A DNA stretch of 64,000 nucleotides from Macrostomum hystrix (Eukaryota; Platyhelminthes; Macrostomidae). The stretch spans positions 7,757,654 to 7,821,653 of the forward strand of contig CATNEN010000034.1 in NCBI GenBank assembly GCA_950097015.1. The letters are read 5' to 3'. This document shows positions 24,401-38,780 of the stretch, piece by piece. The notes below the pieces were generated by a model. That model was not told the DNA's origin and searched no databases. It saw nothing but the letters and a program-made list of their open reading frames with translations. The translations under genes were made by a program, and so were the position numbers. Positions within the stretch are counted from its first letter, which is position 1. Every line of letters starts with the position of its first letter.

Positions 24401-27400
24401 TACCAGAAATTAAGCTGCAAGAAGAGTTGAGGGATCAGCTGCTTAACTAAATGCAACACTTTGTAAGACGTCCAGTTGTGTTGCCCTTTTGCGTCACTGA
24501 TGGTGCCGGCAAGGACTCGTAGCAATGACGGTCGAGTCAGAGGCTTATCAAAGAACTGGCATTTTATAGGCAGACAGACATCTCACCCATAGACATAGAC
24601 ATCATAGACAGATGTACAACCAATGGCACAGCTGGCTATGTACAGCTGCTCAGTCCGTGGACTGGAGAGGCAGCCCCACCCATACCGATTTCTACCCATG
24701 CTGGAACCCATTTGACAGCTGGGTGAGCTGAAGCACTAGGGAACATAGCCTCTAGCTCAGGGACAAATTTTGTCTCCATTGGGCTGAGAATCGAACTCCC
24801 GACCTCTCGGTCAGCAGTCCAAGTCTCTGATCACTGGGCTGAGAGTCCCTGGAGTTTTACGGAGGGAAAAAGCCTATTAAAAGCGCTTGTTAGATTCGTA
24901 TCCGAAATCACTGCTCATTGGTGCTCTCTCTTACCTGAACAGGGGAGCTGCTAATCAAGAGAATTGATAAGTTACTGGAATCGGGAGTTGCCCACGCAGG
25001 GAAAAAACTCCCGCTGCGTCTCCAGTGTCGCTCGCACGCATTTCAAGGCCAGAAGCTATGAGAAAGCATTGAGATGAGCAAAGGAAATGCCTTAACAACC
25101 AACTGATTGACTGGGATCAATAGCTGTGGAAGCAGTTGTTACCGTGCGGCTCCGCATTTGGTGGCGGCGGATGCGATGCCTAAATGTGGCATTTAATTTT
25201 TCGGCATTGTAGTTTTAGCTGCCTCGCTGCCTCCAGTGCGCGGATGTAAGCACCTCCCAGGGTGCCGACCAGCGTCACTCCTATTCTCTGATCTGCTCTG
25301 CCTCGTTCTCAAAATAGCCCCGACAGCCCGCCACCTTTTCTTGATTGCTCCTCGCGGCTGCCGCTGCGTGTGGATTTGTAAGTTTTGCCCTGCCCTCCGT
25401 CCCTGCGGCGCCTCCCTCTTCCTCCTCGCAGTGTCGTGAGCACCAACCATTCAGTCTGCTGCCATGCAAGCAGCCCCTTTATCCATTGTATATTCCCATG
25501 CATACAGCACCTGCTAATGGTAAGCAGGGCGGATACAAATTGTGCGTTTGAAGCAAGTTTGAACGACAAGGTGAGCTGCTGGGACGCAGGTGAGGTGTCA
25601 CACAAAGGATGCACTCTGCATGTCATGTGTGCTGTTGGTGTCTCTGGTCTCCTGCAGACTTTTATTTCACCCTGAAAACTTTCTTACAGTTTCTGTTTAT
25701 TCCTGCAAGCCAGCCGTGATTACGCGAACCACCTGTACTCGTAGTTCCATCACTTTTATCCCTCACCTTCTCTGAGGTAGTTAATTCTCAACTGAATTTG
25801 TGATCTGTGATCTCAGCAAAGCTTTAGCTGCGTACAATGCTAGTTCAAGATAACAATATGACTGCGAAGGTGTGCTCTAGTGAACTTGCTATGCTCAAGG
25901 CTTGGTCGCTGAGTTGGCTATTTAGAATTGCGTCACTTTTCTCTCCTTGTCTCCACTGATGAGACATTGTCACGTTGCGTCAGGCGTGCAAAGACAAGTT
26001 TTGCTCAATTCAAGGCAGTCATAATAGAATGCTTCAAATGTAAATTGTGTTGCATCTGAGGGTTCTCAAATTGAGGACTGGGTCGCTGGCTTCAGATCGC
26101 ACACGGATATTTTAAGGTCGCAGAACAAAGATTTAAGATCAATCTACTCGTAACCTGGCATTTTTCAGCCAAACAGCACAGCTCATCTGTGCCTCTCTGA
26201 GCACACTGACAGCGTCTTCTGCGATCGCATTGTCTTCTCGATTTCAACTGAACTCGCCTGCGGCAATAACCGCTGTGTGCTTAACGATTTCTCCAACTGC
26301 GAGTCTTTGAGGCTGCAACTGCAGTCAGCACCAGAGCCTGCACCCTCCAGGTAAGTCCATTCTTATCCGTCCCTTAGGGTGAGGATGGGAGTGAGGCTTT
26401 GGTGGTGCAGGTCGGATGCTGTGGATGGAGAGGCTGTCCCAAATCATTCTAACCAATGTCAGTTGCTGACTCGATTACGTAACACCGTAAGTTTCTCCTC
26501 CATGGCCCTCTAACTCAGTCGCAGTGTTTCTGGCTGGGAAAAATCGAATGAGGAGGCAGCAAAGATAGGTGGGTCAGGGAAGGCAGTCCCTGTCCAACTG
26601 CTGTTAGTGTTACACGGCTGTTTCTGTCTTCTGAAACCTCAGCCTCATCTCTGCAGCTTCCGTTTGCAGTTGATTTGCAAGAATCCAGGTGTACTGCTGG
26701 CGGTCTGTGTGCGTGTTTCATTGTCCTTGGTCCCTTGTGTTAGTTGCTATGCTGCCCCGGCATTCCATTTAGCTAATGAGAGCACAATTTGTTATCAACT
26801 TTCTGTTGTTCTCAAGCTCTGCGTGCAAATGTAACCCAACAAATTTATTGAGTCACTCAGCTTCTGGCACTGGATTTAACGGTGGATATTCAAGCGAGTT
26901 CACTTGGAATTTCGGACCCCAATCCGTCTGGTTATTTTCATTCGAAATTAATTTCATTCGAGTCGGTCAGTGCCTACTATTTGCCATCAGCGATCACAAA
27001 TTGGCCAAGAATTTCATTGCAGCAGGAACTCAGAGCTCAGCTTTGATCAGATTTCCTTCGTAACTCAAAGCACTCCGCTAACTCCTTCCAGCTTTGACAT
27101 TTAGGAACCCCGCTGGCAATGACCGTAATGCCCTCACAATGTCACCACATTGTCTTTAATTAGGTTGACTTTCAATTCAAATTGAGTTTCCTCACCTTGA
27201 GCTGCCCGCATCGCATGGTCTCATTATTATCTGAGTGATCATTGCTGTGAAATCAATTTCCATTTCTTAGTTTAGCAACTCCGATCGCTAATTGACTGAC
27301 GATCAACGCAATGTTCGCTTCTTGTACATCGCCTTCTGTGATCTTCCATTGTTCAGTAGCTTAGTGAACCAGCGGGTGACTCAAAGATAGTCTGAGATTT

Positions 27401-29387
27401 GCTCAAATCTTGTCACGTGTACTCGCTAAATGTGTCAGTCCTTCGACTCATGCTGTGCTCAGCCGCTGGTGTGTCCGTTTGAGTCAGCGGGGAGTGGCGA
27501 TGGAATGAAATTCGTACTGCATGTGGCCTGACAATCTGTGTTGCCTGGTATAGTTCACATTTGCATTATGAGTTATCTGCAGGAATCGTTAGAAATGATT
27601 AGGATACAAGACTTCAGCCCAGGTATTCAGCTAATAACTCTTCTGAACTCACTCTAACATCTCACTGCCCGTCTCTCTGATCATTCAGTTGCAGGTATCC
27701 ACTCTGTCTCCATGGCCTGAGTTGGTTGCTCAGAGCGGGTCAAAGTGGCGACAATCTTATTCCCTGTCTGTCAGTCACCCCAGTCTGTCTGGAGCGGCAC
27801 AGGCAGGTCTTCAGTAAGTCCAACTAAACTCACCGCTGTAATTTAGCCGCCAACTGTCTGAGATGTAAAAACTGCTGCGTGACCCAATGACATTGACGAC
27901 TCAACATGCTCAATGGGCTTTCCTTTGAGGATTTCCCTTTACCTGATTCCCCTCCCAGAATGTCTGTCTGCTGTGGGGTCAATACGCAGCCAGTTCTTGA
28001 CGCAGACTTTCCTTTCTCATTGTCCTGAGTGATCCGGGCCTTCTCAGTCCAAACACATATTCATTCCAATGAGACTCAATTGAATTTCTTGCACACGTGG
28101 GCGAAATCAATTAGGCTTGCAGGAATGAGAAATAGAGAACATTTTTATGTTAGCACAGAATATTACCTGATTTCAATCGAGTTACACAATACTGTATCGG
28201 CAATAAATTCGGAGCAATTCAAATTTGACAATCTTGAGGCAGTTTCCACTTGTTGCCCCTGACTCAACATCACCGATATGCACAATGAGAGCAGATATGA
28301 AAATCTGATAAACTCCCCAGAGCGAAAGCATCCACTGAATCCTTTATGGGATGAACCCATTGTTGACTTTTGACTGACAATATTGTGACAATGAGATGGG
28401 GCCGCAGCAAGCGGTCCAGGATGAGTTGACTCGAGCTCAAAACCTGCTGACTGCCTGGTCCGAACCGCTGTGTTTTCCACTCGAGAATTTCGTCATCCTT
28501 ACCTCGAATGATCTGGTGCGAATTCTTTCCCCAAGGCCCTCTGCGTGTCTTCCCTATCTGTTGCACCTCATTGAGCTGTGTGGGGATCATCCTTCTGCTC
28601 ATAGTCCCATTGTCTGTTGAACCTCCACCCCACAACTTGCCCCGAAGCGGGTGTTGTTAGTGAGGCTAAGTCGTGATATGGACAGGGGGTCCCACCAGAG
28701 GCAGTTTCTGCACATTTGGATTAACTAATAGTGAATGCCCTTTGCCCTGATGTCCCACTTCAGATGAAACCGTTGCGATAGTTAAAAGACTTGCAAGTCT
28801 AGTTAAAGTCAAACAATTTGTTCTCAAACTAACCTTGCTTGACTCAACACTTTCTCACTGTAAAATGACTGACAACTAAGAATGGGAGAACCTAGAAACA
28901 CAGACTGACCTGGGCAGTTGCAGAATCTGTTATTGCCTATAGAAGACACTTGGGATAAAGTGACAGTCCAAATTAGCAGGTAGGAAAAGATCATTTTGCC
29001 ACGAATGAGGCGAAATGCGGAGCAGCTCATTAATTATGCAGAAAGGCTTATTTTGCTGGCAAAAGCAGAAGTAAAACTGTTAACTCCCTGCAATGTGTGC
29101 GGCTTGGGAGTTTGTGAATGGCATCGAGCCAAAAACACTTCACAAGTCATCAGCAGAACCAGGCCAGCGCAAGACTTCCTAGCAATGGAGACAATTAACC
29201 TGTTTGAATGGCAACTGCCCGTCCCTTTGGCCGGTGGGAGTTTTTTCAAAAGCCTCACACAGCCCAGTGGGAGGGTCCACTGCAGGAAGGGGAAGTTATC
29301 CCAATTGGTCAGTTTAGAGCAAGTGGAATGGGGAATTGAGAATGTGGGCTGAGGAACGAGGGGATCGTACAGGAAAATAATGCGAGA
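21477..29387. other. Gene-free DNA with SINE copy 3
   Basis: About 8 kb carry only short unrelated open frames. Words of the form TGACTCA/TGAGTCA look frequent here. No gene or array is supported. Confidence 0.35.
24590..24850 (-). mobile_element. tRNA-derived SINE, copy 3 (diverged)
   Basis: The minus strand shows a B-box-like GGGAGTTCGATTCTC, then CTTCAGCTCACCCAGCTGTC, AAATGGGTTCCAGCATG and CCAGTCCACGGACTGAGCAG. Order and spacing match the other copies, but substitutions are more numerous and the head sequence differs. It may be an older or separate subfamily. Confidence 0.65.
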
Positions 29388-29963
29388 CAAATAGTAATAG
29401 ACACAGGTGAAATGACAGGTGAAGGTCTTGAGGATTGAAGATGGGAGATATCAGGAGAAGCAATATAATAGTAATAGTAATAGACACAGGTGAAATGACA
29501 GGTGAAGGTCTTGAGGATTGAAGATGGGAGATATCAGGAGAAGCAATATAATAGTAATAGTAATAGACACAGGTGAAATGACAGGTGAAGGTCTTGAGGA
29601 TTGAAGATGGGAGATATCAGGAGAAGCAATATAATAGTAATAGTAATAGACACAGGTGAAATGACAGGTGAAGGTCTTGAGGATTGAAGATGGGAGATAT
29701 CAGGAGAAGCAATATAATAGTAATAGTAATAGACACAGGTGAAATGACAGGTGAAGGTCTTGAGGATTGAAGATGGGAGATATCAGGAGAAGCAATATAA
29801 TAGTAATAGTAATAGACACAGGTGAAATGACAGGTGAAGGTCTTGAGGATTGAAGATGGGAGATATCAGGAGAAGCAATATAATAGTAATAGTAATAGAC
29901 ACAGGTGAAATGACAGGTGAAGGTCTTGAGGATTGAAGATGGGAGATATCAGGAGAAGCAATA
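29388..29963. repeat. Long tandem repeat, 83-bp unit, about 7 copies
   Basis: Successive ACACAGGTGAAATGAC words start at 29401, 29484 and 29567, a period of 83. Copies look essentially identical, including the internal ATAGTAATAGTAATAG trinucleotide run. This is the longest unit in the window. Confidence 0.95.
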
Positions 29964-30859
29964 TATAAAAACTGCACTTTGTGAGGTAAAAAATAGCACG
30001 TACTCAAGAGAATTTTATGAGCACAAAAACCAGGTCAACTGGCTCAGCCCGCCACCACCAGCTGGCCTGTTGCGCAACGCGGAACGCTGTGGGGACCGCT
30101 AGCAGGATGAGTTTATCATTGAGCACAGTTCTCAACAGACACTATTGGCCTCCACCTACCTTGGGTTGGCTGTGCAATGCCTAAATGTGTGGACACGTGC
30201 GGCTGTGTGTGTTTGACTAGTTTTGTCGATCCCAGCTCATCCTTTTCACTGCCGGCTTGCGCAACAAGATGGACTGGGAGGAACGGAAGGGCACTAAAAT
30301 TATCCCTACTCAATTGGGAGGGCACTATATTGTCTCCCAATTTCCTGTCTCCTTTAGCACCTTCAGCCCTCGAGGGACATATGGTCTCAGCTGCTTCGGT
30401 GACCCTCGGCCCTTCAAAAATGGGCGGAGCAGTGAGATTTCAGATCCGGATTCACAATAGAAACTCTTCGCTTGTTTTTGATTCGTTCTTTCATTCTAGA
30501 TTTTTGTGCCATTTTTAGCCCGAGGTCAATAATAGTAGATTCAATAGATTCACTAACTAGACTGCAGATTCTGCAATCTTGGCCTGTTCCCAGATTCAAC
30601 AGTCACTGCATTTCTAATTTGGCAGCATTTACAAGCTGGAGTCATCTGTCACACTGAGGGGACAAGTGCAGGTTTGGGCCATTTTAGCAGACAGCGAATA
30701 CCATTGCAGGCCTGAAAGGATTTGTCTGTATTCTAACAGCAGCTTCTGTTCTTCTAAAGTGCCAATCGGGTCATCATCATTCAAAAGGCAGAAATAGTTG
30801 AAGTGAAAGAATAATGTGCAGAGACAGAAACGCGAGCTTGGGAGATGAGAAAGAAGGGG

Positions 30860-31455
30860 TCAGAAATGGGAAGGAGGGGCAAAAATAGAGGGGAGAGAGG
30901 AGACGGGAGAGGGAGAGGGAGAGGAGAGGGGGAGAGCGGAGAGAAGATGGGATTGGAGAGAAGAGAGGAGAGAGGAGATAGGAGAGAAGATGAGAGAGAA
31001 GAGTGGAGAGGAGAGAAGAGAAGAGAGGAGAAAGGAGATGAGAGAGGAGAGGAGAGAGGAGAGAGAAAAGAGAGAGGAAAGAGTAAACTGGAGACAGGAG
31101 AAAAAAGTAGAGAGGATAGACGCAAAGGATAGCAGAAACGAGAGGGGACATAGGAAAGAAAAGAATAGAGCAGGGAGAGGAGAGAGCAGGGAGAGAGGAG
31201 AGAGCAGGGAGAGGAGAAAGGAGAATGCAGGGAGAGGAGAGAGGAGAGAGCAGGGATAGGAGAGAGGAGAGAGCAGGGAGAGGGGAGAGGAGAGAGCAGG
31301 GAGAGGAGAGAGGAGAGAGCAGGGATAGGAGAGAGGAGAGAGCAGGGAGAGGAGAGAGCAGGGAGAGGAGAGAGGAGAGAGCAGGGAGAAGAGAGAGCAG
31401 GGAGAGGAGAGAGCAGGGAGAGGAGAGAGCAGGGAGAGGAGAGGGGAGAGAGAAC
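30860..31455. repeat. Purine-rich GAGAGG/GAGCAGG low-complexity array
   Basis: About 600 bp are almost entirely purine on the plus strand. A loose GAGAGCAGGGAGAGGAGA motif recurs in the right half. Confidence 0.9.
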
Positions 31456-33007
31456 GGATGAGGGAGATTGAGCAGAAGCGTTTCAGGCAAGATTAAAGGT
31501 GGATGATATCAGAAATTGAACTGAAGTTCAGGCAGCTAAATTCACAGTAAAAGTATGTCCGACCCAGATACAAGCAGATAATGGATCGATGCAATTGGAT
31601 AATAGAGTGATGACGGTCACTGATGGACTGATGATCCGATAAGCAAATATATCGCTAATTTAAACAGTTTTGCTTCCTAATATTCACCCAATTCGACATT
31701 TTAGCTTAAAAGTCAACTTCAACAGCTACCGGATTAAGAAACTGTGCACCGCATTGCTTTGAATTAAATTTCAAGGCGCCCTCGAAAGACCCAGATAATC
31801 CCCTTGAAGTGTTTAGCGGAATTATTTTAGTCAGGGTGGCAACTGAAAATCGCGACTGTCTCCAAGTGTCAAAATTAGAAAATCATCCCCTTATTCGGTT
31901 CGACTTAATTGCCAAAGGGTTGGTGAGAAGCGATGGAGAATAAGGGGAATTTATCCCATCCTCTCCTAGCCATTCTTTCAAACAGAATTGCAGTTTTTTC
32001 TCTGCGCTTCCAAAATTTCATGTTAATCCAAGGAATTGTACTATCATTCTACAGTCTAGAATTGGAAGACAGACAGCCTACCCACTGCCTACTTCGCGAT
32101 CGCTCCAAAACCAAAACCGAAGAACCAGTAGGATGCATTGAACTACGATTTTCGTGAAAGTCTGGTCACAATTTTCCGACCTTTACGATTAATTAACTTT
32201 CTAAGCCGTCCGACGTCGTAGATACTCGAGATATTCCGCGATTCTAGTTGAAGAGACCCTGGTGACAAGCAATATACAGGATGAAATTTCGTGAGCGGAA
32301 AAGGGCATTTTGATGGTTTTAGCCACCAGACACCCCGACAAGAGTCGTTGAATATCTCGACATTCATCGAATTGAGCGGAAAATTTTAGCATGTGATCAG
32401 GGATTTCATGGCATAATTTTGTTTGAATAGTTTAAGAGATACTTTCCACTGTTAACAGGTGAGTGGATAATGTTTTTTACACCAATCCTAGTCCATCGAA
32501 TTCCACTGAGGCTTTGGAAGATTCAAAAAGCATGAATTTAGTGATTCACCTCGCAAAACTTCCCGAACAGTTTCGCACAGTTTAAAGTGTGTATGGGTGC
32601 TGTTTTCACTGGCAGAATATTTGGTGCAGGCTTCGCTAATCCTAATCCTCTATTATCCCACTCGCTATATGCATGGCGCAGTCTTTAGGTTCGTGTCGAA
32701 AAATTCTGGGTCTAGCGATCATTTCAATGCATATTTTTCTACTTCCAGCCTCTCTCCTTTTTCTCTCTTATTCTTCCTTCTCCACACTCGCTTCCGCTGT
32801 CTGCACCATTGGGACGCCACATGGGCAAGCGCGACCTCCACACCGCCACAGCCACTTCGATATGAGAGCCGAGCCGCAAATATACCAAAGGTGGAGCCTG
32901 GCTTTCAAAGCTGAAGCGAGATAGATTGCGTAGCAGTCAAGTATATATCTGTTGTTCCCATTCTATTTTCCCTATTCTTCGATTGCTTCCCTCGCAATTT
33001 ATACGAA

Positions 33008-33678
33008 TCTCCCCATTCTCAGAATTTCCCCATTCTCCGAATCTCCCCATTCTCCGAATTTCCCCATTCTCCGAATCTCCCATTCTCCGAATTTCCCCAT
33101 TCTCCGAATTTCCCCATACTCCGAATCTCCCATTCTCCGAATTTCCCCATTCTCCGAATTTCCCCATTCTCCGAATTTCCCCATTCTCCGAATTTCCCCG
33201 TTCTCCGAATTTCCCCCTTCTCCGAATTTCCCCATTCTCCGAATTTCCCCCTTCTCCGAATTTCCCCCATTCTCCATATTTCCCCATTCTCCGAATTTCC
33301 CCATTCTCCGAATCTCCCATTCTCCGAATTTCCCCATTCTCCGAATTTCCCCATTCTCCGAATTTCCCCATTCTCCGAATCTCCCATTCTCCGAATTTCC
33401 CCATTCTCCGAATTTCCCCTTCTCCGAATCTCCCCATTCTCCGAATCTCCCCATTCTCCGAATCTCCCATTCTCCGAATTTCCCCATTCTCCGAATTTCC
33501 CCATTCTCCGAATTTCCCCATTCTCCGAATCTCCCATTCTCCGAATTTCCCCATTCTCCGAATTTCCCCATTCTCCGAATTTCCCCATTCTCCGAATCTC
33601 CCATTCTCCGAATTTCCCCATTCTCCGAATTTCCCCATTCCCCGAATCTCCCCATTCTCCGAATCTCTCATTCTCCGA
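33008..33678. repeat. Minisatellite, 16-17-bp unit, about 39 copies
   Basis: The unit is CCGAATTTCCCCATTCT with T/C and one-base length variants. The absence of stops keeps several frames open on both strands. Confidence 0.97.
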
Positions 33679-36497
33679 GTAGATTAGTGATTTTATATTT
33701 AATGGACTAATAATATCTCGGCACAGATCATGAAAGGCGTGACAAGTCGCACTTTGATCCTCCATTGCTTTCCCCAAAGTCCTCTCCGCCCTCTGCCATT
33801 GGCTGGGCCGTCGCTCCACACAGCTGCAGTCATTGGCCAATCAGCGCAGACCTGCAGGGTCAACCCTGGCGTGTGGAGGTGGTGGGCCCTGTGGCATATA
33901 GACAGCAGCACAAGACAGCGAAAGGGATCCAAGAGATTGAGAGATCAGCAGTCCAAGGGCGGACAAAATCCCACTGTATTTAGATAACTCCCAAATCCTA
34001 TGTAATGCCGCATCTTTGACTGGCTTTATTCCCATCATCTTTTGCCCTTTGTCCACAGAATCCAGCATGAAATCGGAAGATAATTGAAGCAGAAATCAGC
34101 AACATCAGTCACAGCTCAATTCAAGATTGGCCAACTGAACTGAAAGCTTTATTCTACCTGAACAATACAAAGGTGAGTGTGTTTTGCTTAATTGTTCTCA
34201 ATTGTGCTCAAAACTGTTTTCAATTGGGGCTAATTCAATTCTTATCAGCGTGTTTCTATCTCCTGTTGACCTGCTTTCATTCTTCTTTGTTTTAATGGAA
34301 TGAGTCTGCTGATAATTAGCTTTCTGCTGGACTTAACTAATGCAGGTCGTGTCTTTTGACTCTTGAATCCATTGGCAGAATAAAGCATTGGTTTGTCAGT
34401 GATAAGCATCGATATAGTTCTGAATTTGGGATTCACAAGATTTTCGGGATGGGATAAAATTATGGCCATGAAGCTGGAGTGATCGAGTTCAAGACTCAAC
34501 TAGACTCAACAAAACTTTCCCTCGATATGTTTCGTCACAGAAGGCAGTGCACCAGTTTCTGGTGCATTTTATAAGAATAAATTTAGAATAATAATTTTTA
34601 CAACCAGCTGGCAGGGATCAGAAACTAAACGAAGTTTTTATTTCCCATTCTTCATCTCTGTGCCTCTGAACCTGAGCAAGCTTCGTTTGAGTCATTTATT
34701 TCCACAGCCCAAAGTTTATTACAGCCCGTGTTCGTGTTCCCATTGTGTGACAATTCATTAATCTGTAGGACCAAAGGTGTAAAAATAAATTAGCCTTTTC
34801 TGTGAGATTAAACTGTAATCCCAAGTTGGATTAGCACTAGAAAACACGGCATTGAATTTTCCAGGAAATGCTGTGAGAAATCGAATGTCATTTTTTCAAT
34901 CTTCTCATTTCATTCCTGTCTTAAAATTAATTTCCATTATTGGAGACCATCAGAGTTGATTTGCTGAAAGTGAAATCCCAACAGACTTAGCAACAAGCAA
35001 TGCCTCAACATTATAGGCTAGAGAAGGCTGAAAGTCAGTGCAATCACTGATCCCGAATCGAGATGGGATTGGAGAAATAAATGGGAAAATTCAACTTCCC
35101 AAGAAATGGACTCCTCGCCAGCGAGACAATGGTAAAGTTGGGATATTTTGGGAGAGCTAACTAAATAGTTGAATGGGATCAAAGTACTTGTACCTGGATC
35201 ATTGCCTAAAAAGGCGCCATCAAAATCGGGAAGGAGTTTGTTGCAATCGCATTTCCTGTAGTTGCTAAGAGAGCGTAAGAGAAAACCAGAAGCATTTTCA
35301 ATGACCAAAAGCCGGTAAGGGGTTTCACTTTTTCTTCACTTCTTCCAAAAGCGGCCCTTCTCAATAAATCTTTCTTCCGTGTGGAGCAATTTTCTGCTGC
35401 AATCGTTCGCTGCGTTCTGCAGAGATTTAAAGGCTATTTTAACAGACTGCACTTTAACGATCGGAGCTAGTCGAGTTTGCCATTTATTACAGCATCTCTG
35501 AGACATTTTATGGCCCAGCTCTTGCTGGCAGTTTGCGGTTGGGAAGTTTGAAAAATGATTCTTTGAATGGGATGACATTAAAGAAGTATTAAATGAAGTT
35601 AAATGGTCAGGGCTCCTTTAGATTCCATAATGCTGTATCTAATTGTGAGTTCTGTACTGAATGATTAGCAATGGGATCTTCGAATTATTAAAGGAAAACT
35701 ATTCATTCTTTTTTTGAAACTCAGTAGTATGATAAAAATGTTTTTAATTAGTTTCTAAACAAATATTTCTATCGGTAAGCATAGTTAAAAGTGCAATCAC
35801 TTGGTCAAGAGCAATCTCATTGCTTCTAGCAACAATTAAAAAAACGGGAGCTACTGGGTGGTGGCACAGTCGGCAGAGAAGAGATGGAGTGGAGGTTGAT
35901 AAGATCCAGCGGTAAATGATGCTGGGTCGAGATTCGAGGAATATAAATATCTGCGAAATGCATATCACACCAGGAATTCCTCAGCTAGTTACTAGGAAAG
36001 CAGTGGAGTGTGTGATTGAGTAGGCAGTTATGACCATCGCACACCTCCATTGCTCTCCGCTGCTTTTGTGATCATTCATTAATTTGAGGCGCGGGCAAAA
36101 TTTCTACCGCCTTGTTTGCCAGTTAGTTTTTTATGGCCAGAAACGCAATTTGGCGTATCAGCCGCCGGACATCCAGTAAAACTGGTCGGCTACATCTGGC
36201 CATTTAAACTGCGGCGTCTCATGGGTGCTCAGGCTTGGTCCGCGGCGAATCTCATTATGCAAAACGCTTGGCACTTGCGCGCGAAAATTCCAACTGTCCT
36301 GTTCACCCTGCAATGTCCGCTGGGACTAACCCGCTGCTCAGTATATTGCTTTTGCTGCATGTCAGGAAAATGCTGCCTTACTGCTTGGCAACCATTTTAT
36401 GCAAAATAAGACACGATGGCTTTGCTGCACAGTCTCTGGTCAAGACAAAAAGCTGCTCATTGTTAAACATACAGTCAGTGTCCGATGTTGACATTCG

Positions 36498-37410
36498 ATG
36501 TCTAAAACCCGAATGTTCTGCAACCCGAATGTTCTGAGACCCGAATGTTCTGAAACCCGAATATTCTGAAACCCGAATGTTCTGAATCCCTAACGTTCCG
36601 AAACCCGAATGTTCTGAAACCCGAATGTTCTGAAACCCGAACGTTCCGAAACCCGAATGTTCTGCAACCCGAATGTTCTGAAACCGGAATGTTCTGCAAC
36701 CCGAATGTTCTGAAACCCGAATGTTCTGAAACCCGAATGTTCTGAAACCCGAATGTTCTGAAACCCGAATGTTCTGAAACCCGAATGTTCTGAAACCCGA
36801 ATGTTCTAAAACCCGAATGTTCTGAATCCCTAACGTTCCGAAACCCGAACGTTCCGAAACCCGAATGTTCTGCAACCCGAATGTTCTGCAACCCGAATGT
36901 TCTGAAACCCGAATGTTCTGAAACCCGAATGTTCTGAAACCCGAATGTTCTGAAACCCGAATGTTCTGCAACCCGAATGTTCTGAAACCCGAATGTTCTG
37001 AAACCCGAATGTTCTGCAACCCGAATGTTCTGAAACCCGAATGTTCTGAAACCCGAATGTTCTGAAACCCGAAAGTTCTGAATCCCTAACGTTCTGAAAC
37101 CCGAATGTTCTGCAACCCGAATGTTCTGAAACCCGAATGTTCTGCAACCCGAATGTTCTGAAACCCGAATGTTCTGAAACCCGAATGTTCTGAAACCCGA
37201 AAGTTCTGAATCCCTAACGTTCTGAAACCCGAATGTTCTGCAACCCGAATGTTCTGAAACCCGAATGTTCTGCAACCCGAATGTTCTGCAACCCGAATGT
37301 TCTGCAACCCGAATGTTCTGAAACCCGAATGTTCTGCAACCCGAATGTTCTGCAACCCGAATGTTCTAAACCCGAATGTTCTGCAATCTGAATATTCTAA
37401 AACCCGAACG
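36498..37410. repeat. Minisatellite, 16-bp unit, about 57 copies
   Basis: The unit is ACCCGAATGTTCTGAA, with GCA for GAA and TCCCTAACGTT variants. The variant order repeats in blocks (for example the ...AATCCCTAACGTT unit), pointing to block duplication. Confidence 0.97.
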
Positions 37411-38394
37411 CCCGTATATTTGATTTTCCGCGAGCTTAATTTCCAAGAAACCTAGATGCACAAGAAGTAGAAAAGTACTTTATGAAACCGAAATGCTCCA
37501 AAAGATAATCTGTAATCAGTGCTCAGTATTGAAAAAGCCAAGCCATTTCGAGTTGTTTCGTCTCCGTCCATCTTCGCGCAGCCACCAAAACGGAATCGCC
37601 CTCAGTCGTATTTGGGGTCTTAGAAACCGAGCTAGGGAATGAGAAGCGAGTCAGTAACGCAACTTTCCAATTAATTTCACTTGCATACTCAATGCCGCAC
37701 AGTTGCAAGGACTCAAATAGTGGATAAATCAGGATAGGATGGTGAAAGAGACGGAGCGAAGGTTCCTTGGGAATTGCATATGTGAGTATAGGAGGTGCAA
37801 CCAGTGAGATGATGCTCAAAGCGTTTGAGAACAGCCTAGCCACTTGGAAATGAGAAAATATGAGTTCAAGCTTGAAACGAGGAAGACTTATATTAAAGCA
37901 TTTCTGTTGCATGCCTGTGTGTGGACTGTGGCCAGTCAAAGCCTTTCATTTGCAGCATTTTTATTTCTTAGAAATGCCTCCTTGACTGAGACAGAGTGCT
38001 TCTAACAGAGCTGCAGCCACACAAATCTTAAGGACACAATTGCCAAGGCTGAGACGGGATTCTATCCCCTCATTCTGCCCGTCTCTATGCGGTCCCTTTC
38101 TCACCTCCGCATGCAGCTGATTGATTGGGGGTGGAGAGAGAAGTGCCTGATAGAAATTGCATTATGCCACGGCCGCTCCTTTGTGCCACTGCAACCCGCG
38201 GCTGACCTCCGAGAGCTGCGGGGTGAGACGGACCTCCGGCATGCACTGGTGAACAGCTGTTGCTGATTTCTTTACACTTTGTAGGTGACAGATTTGAAAT
38301 TTTGAGACTGAGCGAAGCAATGCGAAATGAAAAACAAAACTGCACCTACCATTGCAGACTGTGAGCACAGACCATGATTTGACCAGACCATGAG

Positions 38395-38780
38395 CACAGA
38401 CTCTCCCTTCTCCTCTCTCCCTTCTCTCCTCTCTCCCATATCCTCTCTCCCTTCTCTCCTCTCTCCCATATCCTCTCTCCCTTCTCTCCTCTCTCCCATA
38501 TCCTCTCTCCCTTCTCTCCTCTCTCCCTTCTCACGTGTCTCCCTTCTCCTCTCTCCCTTCTCACCTCTCTCCCTTCTCACCTCTCTCCCTTCTCACCTCT
38601 CTCCCTTCTCACCTCTCTCCCTTCTCACCTCTCTCCCTTCTCACCTCTCTCCATTCTCACCTCTCTCCCTTCTCTCCTCTCTCCCTTCTCTCTCCCTTCT
38701 CTTCTCTCTCCCTTCTCCTCTCTCCCTTCTCTCCTCTCTCCCTTCTCCTCTCTCCCTTCTCACCCCTGTCCTTTATTTCT
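38395..38780. repeat. Pyrimidine-rich CTCTCCCTTCTC array
   Basis: The array is built of CTCTCCCTTCTC with CCATATC and ACCTC variants and is almost free of purines on the plus strand. Confidence 0.92.

Noticed and set aside
28996-29390. Two overlapping 118-codon open frames on opposite strands
   Set aside because: Neither shows a domain, a signal peptide or consistent codon use. They end at the 83-bp repeat array.
32926-33840. Five overlapping long open frames on both strands
   Set aside because: The 16-17-bp unit lacks stops in several frames. The peptides are pure repeat with no domain.
35850-35945. tRNA-like segment with GGGTCGAGATTCGAGG
   Set aside because: The B-box match is imperfect, no A box or cloverleaf is evident, and it does not match the SINE family seen elsewhere.
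36378-37355. Long minus-strand frames with repeated NIRVSEHSGF
   Set aside because: They are translation of the 16-bp array at 36498-37410 with no unique coding sequence.
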